Of a stretch of 64,000 nt of DNA, positions 43,285 to 51,790 are shown in pieces. Made by a program: the position numbers and the translations under genes. Location: assembly GCF_026965535.1 (NCBI RefSeq), contig NZ_CP114039.1, positions 2,666,001 through 2,730,000 on the forward strand. Direction: 5' to 3'. The notes under the pieces were generated by a model. That model was not told the origin of the DNA, searched no databases, and saw nothing but the letters and a program-made list of their open reading frames with translations. This DNA is from Corallococcus sp. NCRR (GTDB lineage Bacteria; Myxococcota; Myxococcia; Myxococcales; Myxococcaceae). Position 1 is the first letter of the stretch. Every line of letters begins with the position of its first letter.

Positions 43285-45824
43285 GGGGCGGCGGGCTGCG
43301 CGTTCAGCGTGAGCGTCTCCAGCTTCTCGCGCAGGGTGCGCGTCTCCTGCTTGAGCGCGTCCAGTTCCTCGCGCAGCGACGCGACCTCACGGGCCTGGGG
43401 TGCGCCCTCGCGCAGGGCGCGCACGGCCTCGCGGGCATAGCGGCGGGTGCGTGGGTCGCTGAAGGTCGTGCCCTCCAGCGCGGGCAACAGGCGACGGTCG
43501 CCCAGCGTGGAGGCCGCGTCGCAGACCGCTAGCTGCACGCGGAACTGCGGGTCGCGCAAGAGCTGCGCGAACAGGTCCACCGCTTCGCGCTTGCGGTTCG
43601 CCACCTCCGCCAGCTTCGCCACCGTGCTCACGGCCGTGCGGCGCAGGAACGCGGGCTGGCCGTACGCCGTTCGTGCCACGGCCATCGGAAACGCGGCGGG
43701 GTCCTGCGTCTCCGCGAGCCCGTCCATCGCGCCCGCGCCGATGACGTCCTGGAACGACGGCCTCGCGGTGGCGGCCTCCAGCAGGGGCAGCGCATCCGGC
43801 GCGCGTACGCGGCCCAGGGCCCGGGCCGCCTCCGCCTCCACGAAGTAGCTGGCGTCTCCAGCCTCCAACAGCGCACGCAGGCTCCCGGCCGCCTCCACGT
43901 CGTGGCGGAACTCACCCAGCGCGGCGACGACGGCGCGGCGCACGCGCGGGTGCTCGGTGGCGACCGCATCCAGGAGCAGCGCGCGCGCCTCCGGCGTGCG
44001 GATGCGGCCCAGCGCCTTCGCGCACGCGGCGCGGGTCGCCCAGAACAGCTTCGCGTCCTTCAGCGCGCGGCCCAGCGCCTCCACCGACCGCAGGCCCCCG
44101 TCCTTGCCCAGCGCGTGCGCGGCCTCCGTGCGCGCGCGGGCCTCCGGGGCGTTCGCCAGCTCCTCGCGCCACAGCCCCACGGCCTTGTCCACGTCCAGCG
44201 TGCCCAGCACGTCGCGGCGAGGATCCACGCGCACCTGCGTGGGCGCGGCGGGGCAGGGCAGGTGGAAGCGGTGCTCCGCGTCCGTGAGCTCCAGCCGGTG
44301 GCGCGTGTCCTCGCCGTTCACCGTGACAGCCACCTCCAGCGGCAGCCGGAAGACAGGCGTGCCCGAATCCGTGCGCTGCGTCTGGCGCACGGTGATGCGC
44401 AGGCGCGCGTCGTCCGCCTCGTAGCGGACCTCCACCTTCAGCTCCGGGTGGCCGGGGGAGAAGACGTACTGGTCGAAGACCGGATCCAGGTTGTGGCCGG
44501 TGGCTTCTTCAAAGGCGCGCGCCAGGTCCACCGTCTCCACCACGCCGTGGCGGTGGGACGCGACGTAGTGGCGCAGGGCGCGCACGAAGAGGTCCTCCCC
44601 CACGCGGCGGCGCAGTTCGTGGAGCACCAGCCCGCCCTTCTCGTAGAGGTGGCGGTCGAACAGGTCCATGGGCGCCTGGAACTTCCGGGCGACGATGGGG
44701 CGCGCATAGCGCTCGCGCGTCTCGGAGAGGTAGGCCTCCAGGTCGAGCGCCCGGTGATGGTCGGCCTCGTCCCGGTTGTCGCCGCGCTCCTTCCAGAGCA
44801 CCTCGAAGTAGGTGGCGAAGCCCTCGTTGAGCCAGCCGTGGGGCCAGTCGCGGCAGGTGAGCAGGTCGCCGAACCACTGGTGCGCCAGCTCGTGGGAGAT
44901 GAGCGGCTCGGCGTTGTAGTCCAGGTGCGCCCGCGCATCGTGCAGCACGGTGTCCACCAGCGTGGTGGCCGTCGTGTGCTCCATGCCGCCCAGGATGAAC
45001 TCCGTGACGAACACCTGCGCGTAGCCGCTCCACGGGTAGGGCTCACCGGTGATGGACTCGTACGCGGCGATCATCTGGGGCGTGCGCGCCACGCACCGGA
45101 GCGCGTCCTCGCGGCGGCCCTTGGGGAACAGGTAGCGCAGCGGTGTGGTGCCGGCGGTGTCGGTGGCCTCGTCGAACTCTCCCACCACCAGCGTGACGAG
45201 GTAGGGCGCGTGCGGCTGCGCCATGCGGTGGTGCTGGGTGCGCCGCTCGCCGGTGGTGACGTCGCTGACGAGCACGCCATTGGACAGCGACGTCATGTTC
45301 GCCGGGAAGGTGGCGATGACCTCCGACGTGGCCTTCTGCGCGGGCGTGTCCAGGCAGGGGAACCAGCAGCGCGCGTCGATGTCCTGCCCTTGAGTCCACG
45401 CCTGGAGCGGACGGTCGGGGTAGCCCGCGTCGGGGCCCCAGAAGTAGAGGCCGCGGCGGGGGCGGGCGCGGTAGGTGAGCGCGATGTCGCACGCCTGTCC
45501 GGCTTCGAGCGCGCGAGGCAGCTCCACGCGCACGTGCGCGCCGGAGTTGGAGAAGGCGACGGAGCGGCCGTCGACGCGGGCCTCGGTGACGTCCAGGTCC
45601 ACGGCGTCGAAGGTGACGGTGGACACGGTGCGGACGGCGGACACGCGGGTGGTGCAGGTGCCGGCCAGGGCGCGCTGGGCGAAGTCCAGGTCCAGCTCGA
45701 TGCGCACGTGCTCGGCGCGCACGGGGCGGGGCGCGGCGTAGTGCTCGGTGGCGCCGGGGAGGCTGAACGGATGCGGGTCGGAGGACCCGGCGGCGGCAGG
45801 GGCGTGGCGGTGGCAGCAGCGCAT
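43218..45824 (-). CDS. M1-family aminopeptidase with C-terminal HEAT-like repeats
   Basis: This 868-residue zinc metallopeptidase removes N-terminal residues from peptides. The exopeptidase motif is GGMEHTT (about 275), and the zinc site is HELAHQWFGD (about 310) with the distal glutamate in WLNEGFATYFE. A beta-sandwich domain precedes them. The C-terminal third (about 610-830) is a set of HEAT-like helical repeats (for example RAVVAALGEFRHDVEAAGSL), then a coiled coil and a basic tail with KRGRTQPKRRR. ATG 45824 is chosen. No signal peptide is evident, so it is likely cytoplasmic. Confidence 0.9.
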   Translation of the reverse strand: MRCCHRHAPAAAGSSDPHPFSLPGATEHYAAPRPVRAEHVRIELDLDFAQRALAGTCTTRVSAVRTVSTVTFDAVDLDVTEARVDGRSVAFSNSGAHVRVELPRALEAGQACDIALTYRARPRRGLYFWGPDAGYPDRPLQAWTQGQDIDARCWFPCLDTPAQKATSEVIATFPANMTSLSNGVLVSDVTTGERRTQHHRMAQPHAPYLVTLVVGEFDEATDTAGTTPLRYLFPKGRREDALRCVARTPQMIAAYESITGEPYPWSGYAQVFVTEFILGGMEHTTATTLVDTVLHDARAHLDYNAEPLISHELAHQWFGDLLTCRDWPHGWLNEGFATYFEVLWKERGDNRDEADHHRALDLEAYLSETRERYARPIVARKFQAPMDLFDRHLYEKGGLVLHELRRRVGEDLFVRALRHYVASHRHGVVETVDLARAFEEATGHNLDPVFDQYVFSPGHPELKVEVRYEADDARLRITVRQTQRTDSGTPVFRLPLEVAVTVNGEDTRHRLELTDAEHRFHLPCPAAPTQVRVDPRRDVLGTLDVDKAVGLWREELANAPEARARTEAAHALGKDGGLRSVEALGRALKDAKLFWATRAACAKALGRIRTPEARALLLDAVATEHPRVRRAVVAALGEFRHDVEAAGSLRALLEAGDASYFVEAEAARALGRVRAPDALPLLEAATARPSFQDVIGAGAMDGLAETQDPAAFPMAVARTAYGQPAFLRRTAVSTVAKLAEVANRKREAVDLFAQLLRDPQFRVQLAVCDAASTLGDRRLLPALEGTTFSDPRTRRYAREAVRALREGAPQAREVASLREELDALKQETRTLREKLETLTLNAQPAAPKRKPVRKQAAKRGRTQPKRRR

Positions 45825-45967
45825 GGGGAAGGGGACTCTTCCGCAAGCCCGCCCCGGGGTCGAGCCGCTTCGAACCGGGTCTTGTCGGAATTCCTGGGTC
45901 CAGACCCAGGAGGTTGGGAGGGGAACGAATGGGGGCCGGAGCGCGAAGGCCCTAAGATGGGAGGACC

Positions 45968-46864
45968 GTGCAGGCCGTTCTCTACTTCTCCGACAAGCAG
46001 GTCCGCGAGAAGCTCTTCTCGTTCGTGGACGCGGCGCAGGGGCTGCTGCTGGTGGCGGGGGTGCGTCACGGCGCGGCCGTGACGCGTCCACCGCAGGCGC
46101 GCGAGCCCTTCGCGGCGCTGGAGGACCTGTTCGGACACGTGCTGTCGCAGGTCATCGTGGCGGACGAGGGCACCACGGAAGGCATGTGGAGGGATCCGCT
46201 GGGGGACCTGGGCGACCGGCTCTACCCGGACGACAAGAAGCGCGCCTACGCGGCGGCCACGGGCTACGTGCTGCTGGAGGGCGGCAAGCCGCGCGCGGTG
46301 GTGCGCAAGCACGCCAGCCCCGCGGAAGACCTGTGGTTCCTCCAGGAGGCGCTGAGCCGCCTGTCGCACGGCATCCCCGCGCCCGACCCGGAGAAACGCC
46401 CCGGCCACCGCCGCCCGGAGCCCGCGCCCCGAGCGCCGCCGCGCTACGGGCCCGTGAGCGACAGCGGAGCGCCGGAAGAACCCGCCGACCCCTGGCGCCG
46501 CTCCAGCGCCCGCGACGGAGGCCGGCAGGGAGCCTCCAGGACCCGCGACGACACGTCCTCGCGGGGAGGCACTGGAGGACGCCAGGGTTCCGGCAGGGCC
46601 CGCGCGTGGCAGGCCGACGAAGCCACGCCCCCGCGTGGCAGCCGCGCCGTCGCGGCCGAGCCCGAGACGAAGGACCCGTGGACGGTGCTGGGCATCGAGC
46701 GGGGCACTCCCAAGGACGAGGCTCGCAAGGCGTTCCGCGCGCTCATCGCGCAGTACCACCCGGACAAGGTGGCCCACCTGGCGCCGGAGTTCCACGCGCT
46801 CGCGGAGCGCAAGACGCGCGAAATCCTGGACGCGTGGGAGGCGCTGGAGCGCGACGCGGATTAG
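45968..46864 (+). CDS. Protein with a C-terminal J domain
   Basis: This 298-residue protein has a GTG start. A folded N-terminal domain (about 1-130, unrecognised) is followed by a disordered Arg/Pro/Gly-rich linker (about 140-235). The C-terminal J domain has DPWTVLGIERGTPKDEARKA and the essential HPD in YHPDKVAHL, then a terminal helix. J domains recruit DnaK. A C-terminal position is unlike DnaJ but occurs in DjlA-like and myxobacterial proteins. Its stop overlaps that of the converging DUF488 gene. Confidence 0.83.
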   Translation: MQAVLYFSDKQVREKLFSFVDAAQGLLLVAGVRHGAAVTRPPQAREPFAALEDLFGHVLSQVIVADEGTTEGMWRDPLGDLGDRLYPDDKKRAYAAATGYVLLEGGKPRAVVRKHASPAEDLWFLQEALSRLSHGIPAPDPEKRPGHRRPEPAPRAPPRYGPVSDSGAPEEPADPWRRSSARDGGRQGASRTRDDTSSRGGTGGRQGSGRARAWQADEATPPRGSRAVAAEPETKDPWTVLGIERGTPKDEARKAFRALIAQYHPDKVAHLAPEFHALAERKTREILDAWEALERDAD

Positions 46865-47252
46865 TGCACCGTGCGGCGCGGCTTCGTTCGCGCGGGGCGC
46901 TTCAGCCGGGCCTCCAGGTAGTCCTTCAACACCACGGCGTTGTTGTGCTCGGTGTCGCGGGCACCGAAGAGCAGGGTGACGCGGCCCTGGCGCGCGGCCT
47001 CCAGCAGCGGCTCCCATGCGTCGTGGTGCGCGTCCAGCTCGCGGGTGACCGGCGCCGGAACTCATCCCAGCGCGCCACGTCGTGGGCGAACCACCGCCGC
47101 AGCTCCGTGCTGGGCCCCACCTCGCGAGGCCAGCCGTCCAGATGGAGGTCCGCCTTCTTGAGCCCCCGAGGCCACAGCCGGTCCACCAGGAAACGGGTCC
47201 CCGCCCGAGGGTCCGGGCCGTGCTCGTCATAGACACGCTGGAGTCGAATCAT
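46861..47252 (-). pseudogene. DUF488-family gene broken by a single frameshift
   Basis: The first 67 codons from ATG 47252 match DUF488 (IRLQRVYDEHG, RFLVDRLWPRGLKK, PSTELRRWFAHDVARWDEF). The reading then passes into a non-homologous frame. One frame over, from about 47047 on, the DNA encodes the expected end: RELDAHHDAWEPLLEAAR, RVTLLFGARDTEHNNAVVLK and a stop at 46861. A one-base indel at about 47045-47052 therefore breaks the gene. Either a recent mutation or a sequencing error is possible. Intact members are about 115-130 residues and their function is uncertain. Confidence 0.85.
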
Positions 47253-47332
47253 CGTCGCGATCCCCCACAAGGCACGCTGCCCACGCGACGCGCGCGCGGG
47301 GAGCGCCCGGCGAGAACGCGGCGGCCCGCTGC

Positions 47333-48304
47333 TCAGGTCACCAGCGCGGGCGCCGGTGCGGCCAGCCGGAAGCGCGCGATGAGCGGCACGTGGTCGGACA
47401 GGCCGTGGAAGCGGCTGGTCAAATCTCCGAAGGGCCGCGTCTCCTCCGTGTCCACCCAGCTCACGCCGCCACCGGAGAACAGGTGGTCCAGGTGCATGCG
47501 CATGTGCATGAAGCCCGCGGTGGGGAAGGCGCGGGACAGGGCCGGGTTGATCTGCCCCACCGCCGCCTGCGCGCACGTCAGGTGCGCATCCCCCGTGAGG
47601 TAGCGGAACACCGGCGACGACGGCGGCGAGTTGAAGTCCCCGCACACCACGAACGGCTCCTCCTTCGCGTGCAGCCCGATGAAGCCCGCGAGCTTCTTCG
47701 CCTCGTGGAGCTGGTTGACGCCGCAGCCCATCTTGTCGCGCGTGGCCCAGAACTCGCGGGCGAACGGCGTGGGCAGGCTCAGGTGCGTGTTGAAGACGTG
47801 GAACGCGCGCTGGTCCGCGCGGCGGATGACGCGCATGTGCGCGCAGATGCGGCTCTGCTTGCGCTCCTTCAGGCCCTGCACGTGGTGGTGCGTGATGTGC
47901 TCCGGGGCCTGCACGTTGTGCTTGTCCACCTGGAGCGTGCGCGTGTTGACGAGCATCGCCAGCCCCGTCGTGTACAGCGACAGCTCCCCCACCTTGTAGT
48001 GGTGCGCGCGGAAGTAGAACGCCTCGTAGGGCATGTCCCTCCCCTGGAGGGCGAACGTCTCCTCCACGCGCTCCATGAAGGCTTCCAGCTGCGTCTCACC
48101 CGGGCGCGTGGGCCGGTGCACGATGTTGCTGCGCAGCGAGGAGGTCTCCACCTCCTGGAGACAGACGATGTCCGGCAGCGGGTCCAGGGTGGCCAATGCG
48201 GCGGCCACCCGGCGCTTGGGGCCCACGGTGCTCGCGAGCCCCCTCAGCATGTGGCCGAAGTAGCGGACGTTGTACGTGACGATGCGCAGCGCTGACGGCT
48301 CCAT
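47333..48304 (-). CDS. Endonuclease/exonuclease/phosphatase (EEP) family protein
   Basis: This 323-residue protein has the EEP fold motifs in order: TYNVRYFG (Asn), CLQEVE (metal glutamate), NTHLSLP (His), CGDFNSPPSS (Asp, Asn) and SDHVPLIARF (Asp-His). Members cleave phosphodiester bonds in DNA, phosphoinositides or sphingomyelin. No signal peptide is seen, so a cytoplasmic role is likely. The closest group cannot be fixed by eye. Confidence 0.86.
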   Translation of the reverse strand: MEPSALRIVTYNVRYFGHMLRGLASTVGPKRRVAAALATLDPLPDIVCLQEVETSSLRSNIVHRPTRPGETQLEAFMERVEETFALQGRDMPYEAFYFRAHHYKVGELSLYTTGLAMLVNTRTLQVDKHNVQAPEHITHHHVQGLKERKQSRICAHMRVIRRADQRAFHVFNTHLSLPTPFAREFWATRDKMGCGVNQLHEAKKLAGFIGLHAKEEPFVVCGDFNSPPSSPVFRYLTGDAHLTCAQAAVGQINPALSRAFPTAGFMHMRMHLDHLFSGGGVSWVDTEETRPFGDLTSRFHGLSDHVPLIARFRLAAPAPALVT

Positions 48305-48430
48305 GGTCCGGTCGCTACCTCCCCATGCCTCGCGGTGAAAGTGGGAAGCCCTGGGACGAACGTCCAGGCCTCCCCGCCCTCTTCACCATGGGATGCGCCC
48401 GCGCCATCCGCGATGTGCTGGCAGGCGGAC

Positions 48431-48469
48431 AAAGTGCCCGCCCGCCCGCCTGCTCACTGGGCGGGCTTT
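48431..48469 (-). terminator. Terminator of the HipA-DUF3037 operon
   Basis: GCCCGCCC and GGGCGGGC can pair, extended by AAA/TTT at the ends. On the minus strand the stem begins at the DUF3037 stop codon and runs into a short T-run (TTTG). Confidence 0.6.
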
Positions 48470-48852
48470 ACCCGCACCATCGTGTCCAGCAGGTGCTCCA
48501 GCGCGCGGTCCGGGTCGTCACACAGGCCCGCGTGCACCGGGCCCGTCTGGAGCATCGTGCTCCGCGGGGCCACCAGCCAGTGCCAGCGCTCCTTCTGCGG
48601 CAGCCGCCCAATGGGGCCCGCATCCTTCCCGCCCACGCACACGCGGCGGAAGCTCTCCAGGTGGCCCGCGAGCAGCTCCACGTCCGCGTCCGGCGACAGC
48701 GCCTTCAGCCGCGCCACGTCCAATTCCACGCGCGCGCCCAGGTAGCGGTGCTGCACGCAGAAGAGAACGACGCCCACGTTGATGAACTCCTCGCGCTCCA
48801 CGCGCGGCACCAGCCGGATGATGGCGTAATCAAACGAGCTGGGCGTGGGCAC
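48454..48852 (-). CDS. DUF3037 protein, partner of the HipA-like kinase
   Basis: This 132-residue protein matches DUF3037 (DYAIIRLVPRVEREEFINVG, VVLFCVQHRYLGARV, GPIGRLPQKERWHWLVAPR). Family members are repeatedly found next to short HipA-like kinases, and the gene overlaps the kinase gene by 23 bases here. It is likely translated together with it. Whether it is an antitoxin, substrate or regulator is not known. Confidence 0.85.
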   Translation of the reverse strand: MPTPSSFDYAIIRLVPRVEREEFINVGVVLFCVQHRYLGARVELDVARLKALSPDADVELLAGHLESFRRVCVGGKDAGPIGRLPQKERWHWLVAPRSTMLQTGPVHAGLCDDPDRALEHLLDTMVRVKPAQ

Positions 48853-49612
48853 GCGTCGCCTCCTCGATGAACGCCGGCGCCGCTTCCAGCCTGCGCATCA
48901 GCCACGTCACGTACGCCGCGCGGTGCTCCGCCGTGGACGCGAACGCGGGCTCCTGGCCCAGCCACGCCTCCGGAATGGACCCCACGATGCGCTCCACCAC
49001 CTCCCGCGTCACCCGCGCCTGGAGCAGGTCCCCGGCCTCCGCCAGCCCGTGCGCCCAGGGCAGCAGCACGTGGTCCTTGATGGGCGCGAAGCGCGTCTGG
49101 CTGCGCTCCTCCCAGCCGTCCCACGAGTGGTGGAAGTACATCGCCGCCCCGTGGTCGATGAGCCAGAGGTTGCGGTGCCACACCAGCAGGTTGGGGTTCT
49201 TCGGCGTGCGGTCCACGTTCGTCACGAACGCGTCGAACGCCACGATGGCGGACGCCACCTGCGCCTCCGGCACCGGCACCGCCAGCGGGTCGAACGTCAC
49301 CGAGCGCGGCAGGTAGTCCAGCGCCAGGTTCAACCCCGCGCTCGACTTGAGCAGCTCGCGGATTTCACTGTCCGGCTCGTTGCGCCCCAACGACACGTCC
49401 AGCTCCACGAACACCAGCTCCGGAACGCGCAGGCCCAAGACCCGCGCCAGCTCCCCCGCCAGCAACTCCGCGATGAGCGCCTTGGCCCCCTGGCCCGCCC
49501 CACGGAACTTCACGACATAGAGCCCCGCGTCGTTCGCCTCCACGATGGCGGGCAGCGAGCCCCCCTCGCGCAAGGGCGTCACGTAGCGCGTGGCGGTGAC
49601 CGTCCTGAGCAT
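48830..49612 (-). CDS. HipA-like kinase
   Basis: This 260-residue protein is shorter than HipA (about 440) and corresponds to the kinase core only. The catalytic loop is in FVTNVDRTPKNPNLLVW (about residues 130-145), with Asp and Asn as in HipA. The metal-binding loop is LIDHGAAMYF. The N-terminal phosphate loop region is VKFRGAGQGAKAL. HipA phosphorylates glutamyl-tRNA synthetase, but the target of this short class is unknown. ATG 49612 is chosen. No HipB-type antitoxin is adjacent; a DUF3037 gene follows instead. Confidence 0.82.
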   Translation of the reverse strand: MLRTVTATRYVTPLREGGSLPAIVEANDAGLYVVKFRGAGQGAKALIAELLAGELARVLGLRVPELVFVELDVSLGRNEPDSEIRELLKSSAGLNLALDYLPRSVTFDPLAVPVPEAQVASAIVAFDAFVTNVDRTPKNPNLLVWHRNLWLIDHGAAMYFHHSWDGWEERSQTRFAPIKDHVLLPWAHGLAEAGDLLQARVTREVVERIVGSIPEAWLGQEPAFASTAEHRAAYVTWLMRRLEAAPAFIEEATRAHAQLV

Positions 49613-49728
49613 CCCTCGTCCTCGACAGTTCCCGGGCACTCCGGGGGTGGCGGCTGTACCACGGCCCTGCCCGACGGGGGAAACACCCTGCACCTGACCG
49701 TGCTTCCCCTCGCGCATCGCTGATTCAG

Positions 49729-49757
49729 TTGCGCGCAATTTAATTGTGCACTACATA
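49729..49757 (+). promoter_or_regulatory. Candidate ohrR promoter
   Basis: TTGCGC (49729) and TACATA (49752) are separated by exactly 17 bases, with the OhrR palindrome between and overlapping them. The expected start of transcription falls close to ATG 49764, so the message would have little or no leader. Confidence 0.5.
49733..49749 (+). promoter_or_regulatory. OhrR operator
   Basis: GCGCAATTTAATTGTGC is a 17-base near-perfect palindrome (one mismatched pair) of the AATT-centred type bound by OhrR/MarR repressors. It lies directly before ohrR. Confidence 0.7.
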
Positions 49758-49763
49758 TTCCCC

Positions 49764-50207
49764 ATGTCGACGGATGACTTCCTCCGGCTGGACCTGCAGC
49801 TGTGCTTCCCGCTCTACGCGGCGTCGCGCGCGATGGTGCAGGCCTACACGCCGCTCCTGGCGAAGCTGGGGCTCACCTATCCGCAGTACCTGGTGATGCT
49901 GGTGCTCTGGGAGACGGACGGGGTGTCGGTGAAGGAGCTGGGGGAGAAGCTGTACCTGGACTCGGGGACGCTCACGCCGCTGCTCAAGCGGTTGGAGACG
50001 CTGGGCTTCGTGCGCCGCGAGCGCTCCACGGAGGACGCGCGGTCGGTGACGGTGTCGCTCACCGCGCAGGGAAAGGGGCTGCGCCGCAAGGCCGCGTCCA
50101 TCCCGGAGGCCATTGTCTGCCGCACCGGTTTGACGCTGGAGGAGCTGTCGCGGCTGCGCCGGGACATCCAGCGGCTGTTCGAAAAGGTTTCCTCACGCAG
50201 CGCTTGA
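49764..50207 (+). CDS. ohrR: OhrR, organic-hydroperoxide-sensing MarR-family repressor
   Basis: This 147-residue regulator has the redox-sensing cysteine in LDLQLCFPLYAASR near the N terminus, the OhrR hallmark. A winged helix follows (YPQYLVMLVLWE, VSVKELGEKLYLDSGTLTPL, LLKRLETLGFVRRERS). Oxidation of the cysteine by organic peroxides releases DNA. ATG 49764 is chosen because the ATG at 49746 lies inside the operator. It is followed by ohr 44 bases later, the usual arrangement. Confidence 0.93.
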   Translation: MSTDDFLRLDLQLCFPLYAASRAMVQAYTPLLAKLGLTYPQYLVMLVLWETDGVSVKELGEKLYLDSGTLTPLLKRLETLGFVRRERSTEDARSVTVSLTAQGKGLRRKAASIPEAIVCRTGLTLEELSRLRRDIQRLFEKVSSRSA

Positions 50208-50251
50208 GACACACGCGGTTTCCAACCCCGACGTCACGAAGGAGCAACACC

Positions 50252-50695
50252 ATGGCCCCGGTCCAGATCTCCCCGCTCTACTCCACCACCGCCATCACCC
50301 ACGGCGGCCGCAACGGCAAGCTCCTGCTGGACAACAGCCCGCTGAACAACCTGGAGCTGGCCATGCCGAAGCAGCTGGGCGGCTCCGGCAAGGAGACGGC
50401 CACCAACCCCGAGCAGCTCTTCGCCGCGGGCTTCTCCTCCTGCTTCGAGAGCGCGCTGCGCCTGGTCGCGGGCAAGGCCGGCAAGAAGCTGGATGAGAAG
50501 GCGGGCGTGAAGGCCACCGTCACCATCGGCAAGACGCCCGAGGGCGGCTTCGGCCTGGCGGTGGAGCTCACGGGCATCCTCCCGGGCATCCCCCGCGAGG
50601 AGGCGCAGCAGCTCATGGAGGCGGCCCACCAGGTGTGCCCGTACTCCAACGCCACGCGCGGCAACATCGAGGTGAAGGTCTCCGTCGCGGAGTAG
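50252..50695 (+). CDS. ohr: Ohr, organic hydroperoxide resistance peroxidase (OsmC family)
   Basis: This 147-residue thiol peroxidase reduces organic hydroperoxides. The two catalytic cysteines are in AAGFSSCFESAL (peroxidatic) and AHQVCPYSNATRGN (resolving), and the conserved arginine is in THGGRNGKLL. Length is standard. GAAGGAG 8 bases upstream sets ATG 50252. It is controlled by the OhrR gene just before it. Confidence 0.95.
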   Translation: MAPVQISPLYSTTAITHGGRNGKLLLDNSPLNNLELAMPKQLGGSGKETATNPEQLFAAGFSSCFESALRLVAGKAGKKLDEKAGVKATVTIGKTPEGGFGLAVELTGILPGIPREEAQQLMEAAHQVCPYSNATRGNIEVKVSVAE

Positions 50696-50721
50696 TCCTT
50701 CACCCGGCCCCTGTCGCGAGC

Positions 50722-51618
50722 TCAGGCGGCGGAGTCGTCGCGGGCGCTCGCGGCGGGGGCTGGCAGCAGCGCCAGCAGGTTGTTCTGGATGTTCTGGCAG
50801 ATGGTGTCGAGCGGCAGGTCGTTGTCGTCCGTGCCGAAGGGGTCTTCGATCTCGACGCCAATCTCCTCGATGCCAAAGAAGACATACGCGACGACGAACG
50901 TGGCCACGACTGTCACCCAGCCAAAGGTGTCCACCAGCGCGAAGGGCAGGGTGAAGCAGTAGAGGATGAGCGCGCGGCGCAGGTGCACCATGTACGCGAA
51001 GGGCATGGGCGTGCGGTGGATGCGCTCACAACCTCCCAGGTAGTCGATGAGCAGTTGGACGTTCTGGTCCAGCTGCATCTGCACGTACTCGGGATAGAGC
51101 CCCTGGCGGCGGCCCTCGTCCAGCACGGCCGTCATCCGGCGGGCCACGCCGAGGGGCACGTGCTGGGCCTTGAGCACGTCTGTCACCTCCCCGGAGGGCA
51201 GGGTCTCCGTGTGGGGCCCCACGTGCCGCTGCTGGCCGCGCAGCCACGCGGCGGTGGCGAAGGGGAACGCGGCCGTCCAGCGGATGAGCGCGGTGTAGAG
51301 CGCCGTCCTGCCCAGGAAGGGCTCCGAGGCGCGCACCAGGTTGCGCGTCTCGTTGACGATGCCGCCCCACAGCTTGCGGCCCTCCCAGAAGCGGTCATAG
51401 GAGGCGTTGGTGCGGAACACGAGCAGGAGGCTCAGCGAGATGCCGGCCAGCGTGTGCACCGTGGGGGGAACGCCCACGTTGCGCACGTGCTGGTGGAAGC
51501 CCACCACGGCCGCGGCCCAGACAACGCACATCAAGACTCGGCCGACGATCTCCTTCACCATCGAACCGCGCAGGTAGTGGAAGTAGCTCCACCAGCGATG
51601 CGGGTCATACTCAATCAT
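50722..51618 (-). CDS. Bestrophin-family ion channel
   Basis: This 298-residue membrane protein has the bestrophin pattern: GRVLMCVVWAAAVVGFH, LAGISLSLLLVFRTNASYDRF (the conserved NxSYxRFWEGR), ETRNLVRASEP and EEIGVEIEDPFGTDDNDLPL near the C terminus. Bacterial homologues form pentameric, often sodium-selective channels. It converges with ohr, 26 bases apart. Confidence 0.9.
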   Translation of the reverse strand: MIEYDPHRWWSYFHYLRGSMVKEIVGRVLMCVVWAAAVVGFHQHVRNVGVPPTVHTLAGISLSLLLVFRTNASYDRFWEGRKLWGGIVNETRNLVRASEPFLGRTALYTALIRWTAAFPFATAAWLRGQQRHVGPHTETLPSGEVTDVLKAQHVPLGVARRMTAVLDEGRRQGLYPEYVQMQLDQNVQLLIDYLGGCERIHRTPMPFAYMVHLRRALILYCFTLPFALVDTFGWVTVVATFVVAYVFFGIEEIGVEIEDPFGTDDNDLPLDTICQNIQNNLLALLPAPAASARDDSAA

Positions 51619-51790
51619 GCAGGGGATACCCTCCGGGACGGGAGGCGCATGCTAACCGCACCGCGACGCGTCGCGAGCAGTGCTTTGCGGGATTGCGGAT
51701 GACGGACGTTTCGGGTGATGGCCGGGCGTCGGGGGCTTCAGCTAAGGAGGAAGACGGTCCGTTTCATCCCTCGTCATGGAGGCGTTCCCC

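Noticed and set aside
43902-46082. Very long open frames antisense to the aminopeptidase and other genes
   Set aside because: High GC makes long spurious frames. The real gene on the other strand carries clear motifs, and the antisense frames are low-complexity His/Arg/Ala-rich.
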